IMG/VR virus record: IMGVR_UViG_3300040801_000310
Location: 1-28,306 of that record
DNA from: a virus
Length of the DNA: 28,306 bases
Direction: 5' to 3' (one strand)
The translations under genes were made by a program, and so were the position numbers. The notes beneath the pieces were generated by a model. That model made no database searches and had not been told where the DNA came from. It saw only the letters and a program-made list of their open reading frames with translations. Of this stretch, positions 17,158 to 25,872 are shown piece after piece; the stretch's first letter is position 1, and the number at the start of each line of letters is the position of its first letter.

Positions 17158-19680
17158 TTAGGCGCCTGTATACTGTATCCAATATGCTACCAAATACGGA
17201 GGCAACGACGGCGTAACAGTGTGCGTATGACTACTCACTGTATTCGACGTACCGGTGTGCGTATGGTTACCATTTGAAGCTGCAGAGCCCGTATGACTGT
17301 GGGCACTTCCTGATGTAGTAACAGACACAGTATGAGTGTGTGCGCCTGTTGTGCTTGTGTTACCATGGTTGTGCGACCCGCTTGAGCCAACTAGCCCAGT
17401 TGCGCCGAGTGTCGGAGTTGTGCTAGTCGGATTCGATGCAACAATTGTATAACCTTTCGAGCCGCTGTTATTAGTTAACGAAACCGCACAGTATTGCAAG
17501 AATCCAACAGGTGTAGGTGTTCCTGACTGTACTTCTGTATCGTTTACGAACATAGGGTGTGCGTGATTTGGTATCTGTGCAGAAGTTAATGTAACCGATC
17601 CTGTAGTGTGCGAGTGATTACCTGCCGAGGCCGTAGTTGCTGTATGGGAGTGATCGCCGCCGCTGTTGATTGTTAGCGAGTGAGTATGCGCTCCTGCTGT
17701 ATCGACACTGAGAGTATGCGAGTGTGATCCAGCTGCCGTTGTTGTTATAGCGGCAGGGAACGAGCCACCACCGACGCCGACCGACGGGAAGTTTGTTCCC
17801 TGGCCGAATATAGTTCTATCTTGTAGATTAATTGTTCCGTTTGTTCCGTCTGCAACATGCCAACCAAACGGTAAGCTCGCAGGCGAGCCGACGAACGCTT
17901 TAATTTCGCCTATTATCGGCGCGGCTGCTGTACTGTTTATTGTAATCTCAGTTGCAGTCTCTGTGATCGTTACTCCGGATCCCATTACTAGGGATTTGAA
18001 CTGTAAATCTACACCGCTCTTAGTCGCATATACTCCTGCGCCGGTACCTAGGTTAGACGCCGTATTGTCCTCACCGCCTCCGGCACCGCTAGCGTCGATT
18101 TGAACAGCATTAGTAAGTTCGGAAATTGTAACTCCGGTTCCTGCTACTAGTGTTCTAAATTCTAATACGCCTGCATTATTCTGTTTAAATACTTCGCCCT
18201 GCGAAGTTGGCGGAGATACTGGTGTTAAGTTTGTAGCACCAGTGATAGTACCGCTAATAGACTGAGGTACAAAATTAGTACCATCCCATTCTAATACTTG
18301 TCCTACAGTAGGTGCAGTAGTTGTAATATCTACGTCGTTTAGGTCACCGATACTAATTAAGTCGAGATTGCCCTCATGTATAATCGTATAATCAGTTGTT
18401 AAGCCAAAAGTTCCTTGGCGTACTAACGGATCAAGTCCTGCATTCTCAGAACGTATTGCAGTCTGCGCCGTTCCGCCGTCGCCCACAATAACATAATCGT
18501 TGGGGTCGATCGAAATTAGATTTTGTACTGCGGTATAAGCAGCGTTGTAGCCCTGTATGGCAGTATCGTTTTTAATTTTTACCGGTTGAAAGATTACACC
18601 GTGAATGTCAATCGCATTTAAATCTTCACCGAGGTGTACAAAAGTTACGTTCGGGAACAAAGGATCACTAGGTGGTGTAACGTCCCAGCGTATTATATTT
18701 GTCAAGTTGCCGGCTAACATTTCTACGCCAGTGTTTAATACCATATTCTTATCAATATGGATCGTATCACCGGCAGGCGCAATTCGAAGATGAGAAGTTC
18801 CAGCTGTTGTTAGTGTAGTTTCGCTGAGTGGACTAGCAAACACAACATTTCCAGAGTCTGCATTAAGGACAATATCTTCAGTTGATGCTACTTCGGTGTA
18901 AATTTCGAATCCGGTTACATCTAAATTACCGCCTAGCTTAGGCGACGTACCGGATGTAAAGTTCCAGTCGGTCCCGCCACCGCTGCCGCCTGTAGTAAAA
19001 GACAAGTTGCCGGAGCCGTCTGTTGCTAGCACCTGTCCAGCAGTTCCGTCTGCATTGGGCCACACTAGGCCCTTTAATGACAAGTCACCATCCGGCTCGA
19101 TCGATAAAGGCTGGGACGTTTCAGTTGAAATTACTGCCGGGCCAGTGCCGCCGATACTAACAACGCCGGTGCCGCCTACTAGGGATAAATCTTTTGCGGC
19201 TGCCGATTCTACAGTAACCGCGCCGGGGTTTGGGGTGCCATCGTCTACAAGTATGCGACTAGTATCAGAATCGAACATCAGATCTAACCCGCTGCCGGTT
19301 TCTGTATATATTGTAAATCCGGCTGCATTTAAATTGCCACCTAATTCAGGAACCGACCCCGATATGCCATCCCATCCGGAACCACCAGTACCAGATTGAT
19401 CGACCCATGTTAAATTTCCCAGTCCATCCGTAGACAATACTTGCAAATTAGTACCGTCTGCGTTAGGCCATATAACATCTCCGGGTAGAATTAAATCACC
19501 TAAGGTAGGCTGAATACGCAAGTTCTGACCAGTGTCGGTTGTAATTATGCCGTCTGTTGCACTACCTTCAACACGGAAAACTCCGCCGAATCTGCCTGTT
19601 AAGTCTCTCGGTGCTCCAGCGTTATCGGGCGTTGCATTCCACTCGAATATGCCGCTCTGAGAAATGTTTTTATCTGCCAT
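17158..19680 (-). CDS. Tail fibre protein with collar domain and His-rich tip, 840 aa
   Basis: The N-terminal two thirds is a Thr/Gly/Asp-rich beta shaft with two copies of VWPNADGTAGQVLATDGSG-like units and GGNLDVTGFEIYTE / GGNLNAAGFTIYTE repeats. Residues about 592-640 (IGEIKAFVGSPASLPFGWHV and ADGTNGTINLQDR) fit the phage tail-collar family. Residues about 650-835 hold more than ten H-x-H motifs (SHSHT, THTH, HSHTG, NHTHT), which in T4 gp37-type fibres hold metal ions along the shaft. It ends LPPYLVAYWIQYTGA, a typical collar tail. It is probably a receptor-binding distal fibre. The late box is at 19713-19720. It shares a module with the 12108-13013 protein. Confidence 0.88.
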   Translation of the reverse strand: MADKNISQSGIFEWNATPDNAGAPRDLTGRFGGVFRVEGSATDGIITTDTGQNLRIQPTLGDLILPGDVIWPNADGTNLQVLSTDGLGNLTWVDQSGTGGSGWDGISGSVPELGGNLNAAGFTIYTETGSGLDLMFDSDTSRILVDDGTPNPGAVTVESAAAKDLSLVGGTGVVSIGGTGPAVISTETSQPLSIEPDGDLSLKGLVWPNADGTAGQVLATDGSGNLSFTTGGSGGGTDWNFTSGTSPKLGGNLDVTGFEIYTEVASTEDIVLNADSGNVVFASPLSETTLTTAGTSHLRIAPAGDTIHIDKNMVLNTGVEMLAGNLTNIIRWDVTPPSDPLFPNVTFVHLGEDLNAIDIHGVIFQPVKIKNDTAIQGYNAAYTAVQNLISIDPNDYVIVGDGGTAQTAIRSENAGLDPLVRQGTFGLTTDYTIIHEGNLDLISIGDLNDVDITTTAPTVGQVLEWDGTNFVPQSISGTITGATNLTPVSPPTSQGEVFKQNNAGVLEFRTLVAGTGVTISELTNAVQIDASGAGGGEDNTASNLGTGAGVYATKSGVDLQFKSLVMGSGVTITETATEITINSTAAAPIIGEIKAFVGSPASLPFGWHVADGTNGTINLQDRTIFGQGTNFPSVGVGGGSFPAAITTTAAGSHSHTLSVDTAGAHTHSLTINSGGDHSHTATTASAGNHSHTTGSVTLTSAQIPNHAHPMFVNDTEVQSGTPTPVGFLQYCAVSLTNNSGSKGYTIVASNPTSTTPTLGATGLVGSSGSHNHGNTSTTGAHTHTVSVTTSGSAHSHTGSAASNGNHTHTGTSNTVSSHTHTVTPSLPPYLVAYWIQYTGA

Positions 19681-19712
19681 TGCTTGTTATCCCCAAAAAA
19701 TCCTGTTTTGTG

Positions 19713-19720
19713 TATTTATC
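19713..19720 (-). promoter_or_regulatory. T4-type late promoter GATAAATA
   Basis: The reverse complement reads GATAAATA, 32 nt before the fibre ATG at 19680, just after the terminator of the capsid operon. Confidence 0.75.
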
Positions 19721-19747
19721 AAGAAAATGAAATTATAAATTTTAGTC

Positions 19748-19776
19748 AAAAAGAAAGGGGCATTTGCCCCTTTCTT
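19748..19776. terminator. Strong terminator after the major capsid gene
   Basis: AAGAAAGGGGC/GCCCCTTTCTT form an 11-bp hairpin with a 4-nt loop, and the minus strand continues TTTTTGAC. It is 24 nt after the gp23 stop and ends the head operon. Confidence 0.92.
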
Positions 19777-19799
19777 AATAGTCCGAAAACTATTAGTTC

Positions 19800-20987
19800 T
19801 TAGTAGAACTTTAGTGTAGCAGAGTCAACACCAATTGTGCTCAAGTAATCAGCCGCGTTACCGAAGCTGTTAGCTGTGTTGGTAAGCTCAAGGTAACCGT
19901 ATCTGGTCATGAACGAAACAACTGGCTCAAAAGTGTTTGGATCCATTACTGGACCAGTGCTCATTAGAGGAATGTATGGGCAGTAGTATGCCGCTGCATC
20001 TGTCTCTGTTGGGCCTTTGTATCCGATCAACACAGGAGTGTTGTCAGAGGCGTACTGGTCAACGTATACACGCATTGTGCTGTTCAAAGTACCAACAAAC
20101 TTAGTGTTTGTAGGAGCTTCGAAAGTACCTTCAGTTGTGCGAGCAAAAGTCGAAGTAGTAGCAGACTGGAGGATTGTTAACGCGGTTGGCGAAACAACAG
20201 CCCAGTTAGCAGCGCCACGACGTGTGCGAGCAGCAATTAGGTTAGCTTGCTGGTTGATCATAACTGCTAGTGCAGCATGTTCGTCACCAACGTAAGTAGC
20301 GGTACCACTTACAGCAGCCTGGTTGTATGTTGTTGGAGCAACCGGTACTAGTCTACGTAGGTTCTGTAGCATTTCCTGGTCGATTTCAACGGTAATTTCT
20401 TGTGCAAGTGCCTGCATGATTTCAGCTTCAACGTCTACACCGTGGATAGCGTTAGCATCCTGTGCAGCTTCGAAGGTCCAACGAGCAGATAGCTTACGAG
20501 TTTTAGCTTCAACAGTCTCTTTCAAGATCTGGATGCTTAGTTTGTTACCTGGTAGACCTTCTAGCTGTGCAGTTGGAGCAGCAGCAGGATAAGGTGCAAC
20601 AGATGAGTTCGGTGCATTGTTACCGGAGTAAGCACGAGCTAGCTCAAATGGGCTAAGTGCTTCAGTACCAGCAGTAACGCCAGCAGCCGAATCGGCGTAA
20701 CGTACTCTTAATGTGTGAATCTGACCTACTGGGCCAGTCATAGGCTGTACACCCATGATCTCGTTAGCAATAACAGTAGGCATTACACGTCTGATAAGAG
20801 GAAGCATTACTTTGTTAAGTACTGCAATGTTACCAGCTTGGGTTGAACCCTGTGATGCACTTTCTGTTAATTGACGACGAGTGTTCTCTAGGACTACGTC
20901 CATGTTCTTTTTGCGAGACCCCTGAAGACCTTCTAATAAGGCTTCTTTGGTGGCCCCCCAATTGCTTTCAAATAGCTTGTTTGCCAT
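19800..20987 (-). CDS. 23: Major capsid protein gp23 homologue, 395 aa
   Basis: Residues 60-100 (LPLIRRVMPTVIANEIMGVQPMTGPVGQIHTLRVRYAD) align in pattern with T4 gp23 MVRRAIPNLIAFDICGVQPM-x-SPTGQVFALRAVY, the best gp23 hallmark. L-T-E|S near residues 39-42 is a likely gp21 cleavage site that removes the N-terminal delta domain. Length is shorter than T4 gp23 (521 aa) and closer to short marine forms. It has an AAGGAG Shine-Dalgarno and follows gp22 by 16 nt. It builds the hexamers of the head. Confidence 0.95.
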   Translation of the reverse strand: MANKLFESNWGATKEALLEGLQGSRKKNMDVVLENTRRQLTESASQGSTQAGNIAVLNKVMLPLIRRVMPTVIANEIMGVQPMTGPVGQIHTLRVRYADSAAGVTAGTEALSPFELARAYSGNNAPNSSVAPYPAAAPTAQLEGLPGNKLSIQILKETVEAKTRKLSARWTFEAAQDANAIHGVDVEAEIMQALAQEITVEIDQEMLQNLRRLVPVAPTTYNQAAVSGTATYVGDEHAALAVMINQQANLIAARTRRGAANWAVVSPTALTILQSATTSTFARTTEGTFEAPTNTKFVGTLNSTMRVYVDQYASDNTPVLIGYKGPTETDAAAYYCPYIPLMSTGPVMDPNTFEPVVSFMTRYGYLELTNTANSFGNAADYLSTIGVDSATLKFY

Positions 20988-21003
20988 TGTTAGTTTCTCC
21001 TTG

Positions 21004-22125
21004 TTATTTTAGGCCTGCAAGAGTTTTTAGTGATTCAAGCTCACTGTTAAACTCATTGTCGGCATTTTCTTGGAGGGCCTTATTGGGTGCCCTGTTGCCT
21101 GTTCTTTCAGATAGTCTACGACCCTCATTGAGTGTTGTAGGTCCTTTCTTACGAACAGCCGTTTCGTTTAATACAGCAGGTAGATACTTATTGAAAGCTT
21201 TCTCTAAGTCCTGTGTCCTTACTGATTCAAGTAAATCTTTCATAACGCCTCTTTTCTCTTTTGCAAGAGGAGACATCAATTCAGACATTACTTTATTTCT
21301 GCTAATTCTATCATTAGCAATGTTTAGTTTGGATTGTAGTCCTTCCGCAATCATTTCTTTCTGACGGGCAGCTTCCTTGATTGCTTCGATTTCTGCATCC
21401 TTCTGTGATAGTACTTGCTGAAGCTTGCTTACCTCTGTACCTTCATTTAGGTAAGAAGTTAGGTATTCTCCGACAAACGCCTCATAAATTCTGCGGCCAA
21501 ACTCGTTTTCACGTGCTAGTTTAATATCATCTTTAAACTGACCAATTTCTGCTCTAAGAACAGTATTGATGTTAGCTTCGACGATTTTAGACGCACGAGA
21601 AATAAACTGCTTTTTGGTTTCTGCAAGGTGTTTTTTACCTTCGGATACCATTTTAACTTTTTGCTCAACAAGTTCACGCTTGTCCTTGCGGAATTCGCGA
21701 ATCTCTTCTGCTAGCTGTTTCAGTAAAAAGTTCTCAAGCTTCTTGAAGTTTTCCTTCATGTTAGCTTTATCAGTGTGTAACTCTTTAACCTCTTTTGCAA
21801 CTTGCTCGGTGATAAACTTGTTAAGGACAGAAGTGTGTTCTTTTATTTTGCTTTTGTAAGCGATGCGTTCGGAAACAAGCTGACGCTTGTCCTCCGCAAA
21901 TTCTTCGAGTTCAACGCGGATCTTGTCAGTAAGGAACTGATCCATTGCTTCAGCTAGTACGCCTTTATCGTGCTCGTACTTTCTAGCAAATTCTTCACGT
22001 AGCTGGGCTGTGAGTTGTTCTTTAGCTTCTGACAGCTTAGACTCCCATGCTTCGTTGATCTGTTCTTGTGTTTCTACTGAAAGCCCTGCGCTCTCACTCA
22101 AGATTTTGTTTAATTCTTTTGGCAT
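21004..22125 (-). CDS. 22: Prohead scaffolding core protein gp22 homologue, 373 aa
   Basis: The protein is almost entirely charged coiled coil (residues 20-280) with a repeated unit of roughly 60 residues. Examples are MDQFLTDKIRVELEEFAEDK, LNKFITEQVAKEVKELHTDK and NFLLKQLAEEIREFRKDKRE. The C-terminal third has L-x-E sites (LNETAV, LNEGRR, LQENAD) where gp21 would cut it during maturation. Position between gp21 and gp23 is the T4 order. It forms the core around which the head assembles and is degraded afterwards. Shine-Dalgarno GGGAG precedes the ATG. Confidence 0.92.
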   Translation of the reverse strand: MPKELNKILSESAGLSVETQEQINEAWESKLSEAKEQLTAQLREEFARKYEHDKGVLAEAMDQFLTDKIRVELEEFAEDKRQLVSERIAYKSKIKEHTSVLNKFITEQVAKEVKELHTDKANMKENFKKLENFLLKQLAEEIREFRKDKRELVEQKVKMVSEGKKHLAETKKQFISRASKIVEANINTVLRAEIGQFKDDIKLARENEFGRRIYEAFVGEYLTSYLNEGTEVSKLQQVLSQKDAEIEAIKEAARQKEMIAEGLQSKLNIANDRISRNKVMSELMSPLAKEKRGVMKDLLESVRTQDLEKAFNKYLPAVLNETAVRKKGPTTLNEGRRLSERTGNRAPNKALQENADNEFNSELESLKTLAGLK

Positions 22126-22138
22126 CTTGAGTTCTCCC

Positions 22139-22771
22139 TTAAACTTTAAGTTCGTTAATAAACTTGATTATGTCTTTATGTAAATGTTTGTGTGCGATCG
22201 GATCATTATAAACAGCACCACGTGCCGTCTCAAATACTTGCGAACCGCCTTTCATATTAAAAAGACTTTCGTAAATTGTGCGTGGATACGCATTCGGCGC
22301 ACTTGGCTGAGCAACAATGTCAACTGTAACAATTTCAAAATCTGAAACAGCGCCAGTGTCGTCAACGTTACCGCTACCGCGGGAGGAAACACCTAGTTTC
22401 GCTCCCGACTGTAGCAATGTCTTTACAATTTCGCCCATCGGTGTTGGGATTATTTTGAGCTTGCCGTGTCCGTCGGCACCATCCATCCACATTTCCGTGA
22501 TCATGTGTGATACACGGTCTAGGTTAATAGACAGCTCTTCTGGGTGATCAAGCTCTCCCATAACAGTTTCGCCACCATTGATTTTCTCGTTGATAACTTT
22601 TACTGCTCTACCGATTTCTCTTAATGGGTAAACACGCTGGTTCTGATTACGCACATCGCCCTGTATAAAGATACCCTTCATACACAGATCCTTGCCATCT
22701 TTTAAACCTTCTACAACTAAATGTGCGTTATCAAACGACATGTACTCGTATAGCTTGTTTGCCATTTCCAT
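22139..22771 (-). CDS. 21: Prohead core protease gp21 homologue, 210 aa
   Basis: Residues about 32-50 (GIFIQGDVRNQNQRVYPLRE) match T4 gp21 GIFMQAEVVNRNKRLYPKR. The catalytic His sits in GELDHPEE (about 77) and the Ser in GVSSRGSG (about 133), with the DIVAQPSAPNA region after it, as in the U9/S80 herpes-type serine proteases. It cuts after (L/I)-x-E in gp22, gp23 and internal proteins during maturation. ATG 22771 has AAGGA 5 nt upstream; a second in-frame ATG at 22765 gives MANKLYEY, which resembles the gp23 start. Confidence 0.93.
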   Translation of the reverse strand: MEMANKLYEYMSFDNAHLVVEGLKDGKDLCMKGIFIQGDVRNQNQRVYPLREIGRAVKVINEKINGGETVMGELDHPEELSINLDRVSHMITEMWMDGADGHGKLKIIPTPMGEIVKTLLQSGAKLGVSSRGSGNVDDTGAVSDFEIVTVDIVAQPSAPNAYPRTIYESLFNMKGGSQVFETARGAVYNDPIAHKHLHKDIIKFINELKV

Positions 22772-22781
22772 TTATCCTTCC

Positions 22782-23723
22782 TTACGGCTTTTTAGGCGCA
22801 GTTGAAAGTGGGCTTTTGGTATTAGTAGCGCCTTTTTTAGAGTGGCTACCTGTACCTACGAAATCACCGTCGGTATCTTGCTTACCGTGGTTAACGTCTT
22901 TCGGGTTAACATCGATGTTGTCGCTTGGGGTGTCGTCTTTAGCCTTATCGGAGTCGCCGCCTTTAGGGCCGTCTGGTTGACCACCTTTACCTTTGCCGAA
23001 GTCAACTGGCTTAGCACCGTCTATGCTTTTAGCCGGGGCATCGGTGAAAGTTGACTTAGTGTCTACTTTGCCTGACTTAGACTGCTTGCCAGTTCCGACT
23101 AATTTGCCAGTACCTGCATCACGGTCTTGTCCGGTGCTAGGAACAGCGTCTTGGAGCTTAGTAGCTTCGCCAACGTACATTCCTTCTTCCATTTCTGGCT
23201 CTAGTTCCATTTCAGCTTCGCCGTCGACTTCGAAGTCTTCTGCGTCGTGATGTGGTTCTTCGAGTTCAGCAGCCATTAACTGCTCAAATTCTGCACGTAG
23301 CTCTTCAAGCTGGGCTTCTAAATCCTCAACCTTGTCTTCTACGTCCATGTGCTCTTCTTCGTGATCGTCGAATTCGCCGTCTCCGTCGAAGTCGAAATCT
23401 TCTTCGTCTTCGCATTCTTCGTCGTCGTCGCATTCTTCACTATCGAATTCTACTTCTACTTCGCCGTCTTGTAGTTCATCGGCTTCGATATCTTCTTTTG
23501 CTGTTCGAACGTCGCGAGTAAAATCTTGCTTCATATCTCCACCAATGGACTCGTCCATTGCTTCGTCCATGTCTTCCTCGTCTTCGTCTTCTTCGTTGAC
23601 AAGTTCTTCATAGATGTTACGAGCTTTTTCTACTACGAGATCGTGCAAAAGTTCCTCAGCTTTCTCTACATCCTCATTTACGAGGAAATCTAGTATTTGC
23701 TCAAGTTTCTTTTGTTGTGACAT
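22782..23723 (-). CDS. 67: Acidic prohead core protein, gp67-like, 313 aa
   Basis: Residues 10-45 (FLVNEDVEKAEELLHDLVVE then KARNIYEELVNEEDED) match the T4 gp67 pattern (NDLVAARKLFAEAM...IARNFLIEGEEPED), a short helix followed by a poly-acidic run. The middle (45-175) is extremely rich in D and E. The last 130 residues are a Gly/Lys/Asp/Ser low-complexity tail with repeated TGKLVGTGKQSKSGK-like units. T4 gp67 is only 80 aa, so this is a greatly extended version. It sits between gp21 and the portal as in T4. Its role is to join the prohead core and direct head shape. Confidence 0.8.
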   Translation of the reverse strand: MSQQKKLEQILDFLVNEDVEKAEELLHDLVVEKARNIYEELVNEEDEDEEDMDEAMDESIGGDMKQDFTRDVRTAKEDIEADELQDGEVEVEFDSEECDDDEECEDEEDFDFDGDGEFDDHEEEHMDVEDKVEDLEAQLEELRAEFEQLMAAELEEPHHDAEDFEVDGEAEMELEPEMEEGMYVGEATKLQDAVPSTGQDRDAGTGKLVGTGKQSKSGKVDTKSTFTDAPAKSIDGAKPVDFGKGKGGQPDGPKGGDSDKAKDDTPSDNIDVNPKDVNHGKQDTDGDFVGTGSHSKKGATNTKSPLSTAPKKP

Positions 23724-23759
23724 TGCTTGCAGTCTCCCATTGGAAAAAATTAATAGATA

Positions 23760-23767
23760 TATTTATT
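23760..23767 (-). promoter_or_regulatory. T4-type late promoter AATAAATA
   Basis: The reverse complement is AATAAATA, 36 nt before the core protein ATG at 23723; the first base differs from consensus. Confidence 0.55.
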
Positions 23768-23905
23768 ATCTAATGCTATTTACCGACGTGACTGAAAAGG
23801 AAGGACGTAATAGGCCAAAAAGAAGTCTTTTTTTTGACCCTAGTGATATTTATGACAGAATTTCAGAAAATTCTATGCTATGTTAATGTGAATTATTTGA
23901 CGGGT

Positions 23906-24118
23906 TTACATACCCTCCGCGTCTGGCTGCGCGCCGTACATGGTGGGCACAAATGCTAAATGCTCAGCCTTATCCAGCATTTCTGCATCCTTGGCCTTAC
24001 GTAGTTTCTGCAAATGACGGAGAGTTAACCGTGGTCTACGGGTATCGTCGTAATCGAATTGTGCAGCTTTATCGTCTTCGATACTATAAAACTCTACTAA
24101 TAGTTCCCGTGCTTTCAA
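23906..24118 (-). CDS. Small conserved head-module protein, 70 aa
   Basis: The start is TTG at 24118-24116 with AAAGGAG 8 nt upstream. A perfect late box TATAAATA lies at 24143-24150. Residues 25-45 (DTRRPRLTLRHLQKLRK) are the recognisable part; from memory, similar R-P-R-x-T-L-x-H-x-x-x-L sequences sit between portal and gp21 in other T4-like phages. The N-terminus MKARELLVE|F contains L-V-E, a possible capsid-targeting cleavage site. It ends YGAQPDAEGM. Function unknown; a prohead role is inferred from place. Confidence 0.82.
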   Translation of the reverse strand: MKARELLVEFYSIEDDKAAQFDYDDTRRPRLTLRHLQKLRKAKDAEMLDKAEHLAFVPTMYGAQPDAEGM

Positions 24119-24142
24119 AATTAATCTCCTTTCATCTAACTG

Positions 24143-24150
24143 TATTTATA
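24143..24150 (-). promoter_or_regulatory. Perfect T4 late promoter TATAAATA
   Basis: It overlaps the end of the portal gene and lies 24 nt before the TTG start at 24118. It probably boosts the core-protein genes. Confidence 0.75.
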
Positions 24151-25858
24151 GATCTTCGCCGAAATCAGCGGCGTCTGCATCAGACATCTCGTCGCTTACA
24201 TCTAGGTCTGCGTCTGCGTCTGCAGGGTCTTCAAAACCCTCGTCGGGTGCCATATTGTCAATCCCGCTGGGCGTAATACCTGCATCCCCGAGTGCCATCG
24301 CTGGCATTTCTTCTTTGCTAACGTTTTTCGACGACCCTTTCTCTTCCTTCCATAGACGTTCGTTTTCGTTGATCTCTTGCTCTGTAAGACCTAAATAACG
24401 CTTTAAAGCAAATCGCTTCGAAATATATGGAACGTCGGCCATGCTGCTAAACACATTAATTTGGGCGGCGTCTAACTCTAGCTGGCGATATTCGCTAAAA
24501 CTTTGCGGAGGTGTCAGCTTTAATGTGAACAAAGAGTTATCAATTGTGATGCCACGAAATGTTAAAAATAGCTTAAATTCTTCATCGAGTGGCTTAATTA
24601 CATGGCGCTGGTGGCGCTCGCATACTTTTGCGAAACGGAATTCTTGTATGAATGCAGTACCGACTCTGCCATCGTTATAAGATGCAGTGCCATCTTCTGG
24701 GCCAGTAGGGAGATAACTGCTCGGAACACCAAGCGCCCTAAGCATTTTATTATTAAAGTAGCGTAAATCATCAATGTCTCCTAGGTTCTCGCCGCCTGGC
24801 AATGTCTCTACTTTAGATCCACGGCCTTCACTTGTCACAGCAAAGAAGTAATCTTCTAGCATGGACATGGGGTTATATGCCGAATCTACAATGTTCTGGC
24901 CGCCGCCTGTACGAGACGGAATACGCTTTTGCTGTACTTCGTAGCGAATACGTTCTAGATATTGTTGTGCTTTGTTAGGCGGCATAGTACCTGTGTCAAT
25001 AAAGAACACGCGGCGCTCTGGCGCTCTATGTACACGATAAATTAGTATACTATCTTCTAAAAGTTCTTTCTGCTTATATACTTTGTATACTTGCTCAAGG
25101 ATACTAAGTCCAAACGGCCACGATGCGCTCATTCCGTCAGATAATGTTATTTGACGTACATGTGCCGCATCAACTGGTATTTCGTCCGATGCCTGGAATG
25201 TGTCATTGCCGCCGCCTGGCGTCCCGTAATATGTTGTAGTATAGTTTACAGCACCATTTAACGGCGGCGAAAACACCAAACTAGTGGAGCCGTAACTGGG
25301 GCCGTTGGGCCCGTATTGCGAAGTAGCAACCAGATCTTTTAGGTTTAAATCAAGATCACGCATATAATATGCTTCGATTTTCTTGCCTTCGCTTTCGTTT
25401 ACAACTACTTTCATAACTTTATTCGGGTCGCACCAGTACAACTTATATGTCTCTGGGTCACGAATAAAGAACTGATCACCGTACTGCAATGTCGATCTAA
25501 ACGTATTCCATATACGCTTATTCCACTCATTTAAAATACACCACTGCTTTAATGTCTTAGTCAGGATGTTTATTTCTGCAGGTGACGGCTGTTCGTTCCA
25601 TTCGAATACAAACGGTAATTTAGTTTCTTCGTCTTCTTCTGTACTAAAATCTGCTAATGTGTCTAGTGCAGCGTGAATTTCGTGGTCGAAATTCATAGTC
25701 TCGTAGACGTTATATCTCTGTAGACGATCTGGTGGGCCTGCATACACTTCTGGTAGCCAAGAGTTATATTTACTTGCGCTAGCATAGCTACTCGACAGTG
25801 TAGAAGACTGTGCTGGTAGCACAGAGTTTACAGGTTTGAAATACTTTTTCCAGCTCAT
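24146..25858 (-). CDS. 20: Portal protein gp20 homologue, 570 aa
   Basis: This is the vertex protein through which DNA enters and leaves the head. It starts MSWKKYFKPVNSVLPAQ. Characteristic gp20 regions include YETMNFDHEIHAALDTLADF (about 52-71), an internal LPTGPEDGTASYNDGRV (about 386-402) near the conserved FIQEFRFAKVC, and RIRYEVQQKRIPSRTGG (about 305-321). The length suits the family (T4: 524 aa). The last 60 residues form an acidic Asp/Ala tail. ATG 25858 has AGGT upstream and follows the tape-measure-like gene by 14 nt. Confidence 0.93.
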   Translation of the reverse strand: MSWKKYFKPVNSVLPAQSSTLSSSYASASKYNSWLPEVYAGPPDRLQRYNVYETMNFDHEIHAALDTLADFSTEEDEETKLPFVFEWNEQPSPAEINILTKTLKQWCILNEWNKRIWNTFRSTLQYGDQFFIRDPETYKLYWCDPNKVMKVVVNESEGKKIEAYYMRDLDLNLKDLVATSQYGPNGPSYGSTSLVFSPPLNGAVNYTTTYYGTPGGGNDTFQASDEIPVDAAHVRQITLSDGMSASWPFGLSILEQVYKVYKQKELLEDSILIYRVHRAPERRVFFIDTGTMPPNKAQQYLERIRYEVQQKRIPSRTGGGQNIVDSAYNPMSMLEDYFFAVTSEGRGSKVETLPGGENLGDIDDLRYFNNKMLRALGVPSSYLPTGPEDGTASYNDGRVGTAFIQEFRFAKVCERHQRHVIKPLDEEFKLFLTFRGITIDNSLFTLKLTPPQSFSEYRQLELDAAQINVFSSMADVPYISKRFALKRYLGLTEQEINENERLWKEEKGSSKNVSKEEMPAMALGDAGITPSGIDNMAPDEGFEDPADADADLDVSDEMSDADAADFGEDL

Positions 25859-25872
25859 TAATAATTTACCTA

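Noticed and set aside
22993-23521. Plus-strand frames of 85-89 codons
   Set aside because: Antisense shadows of the acidic core protein; their Arg/Leu/Ser-rich composition mirrors its Asp/Glu codons.
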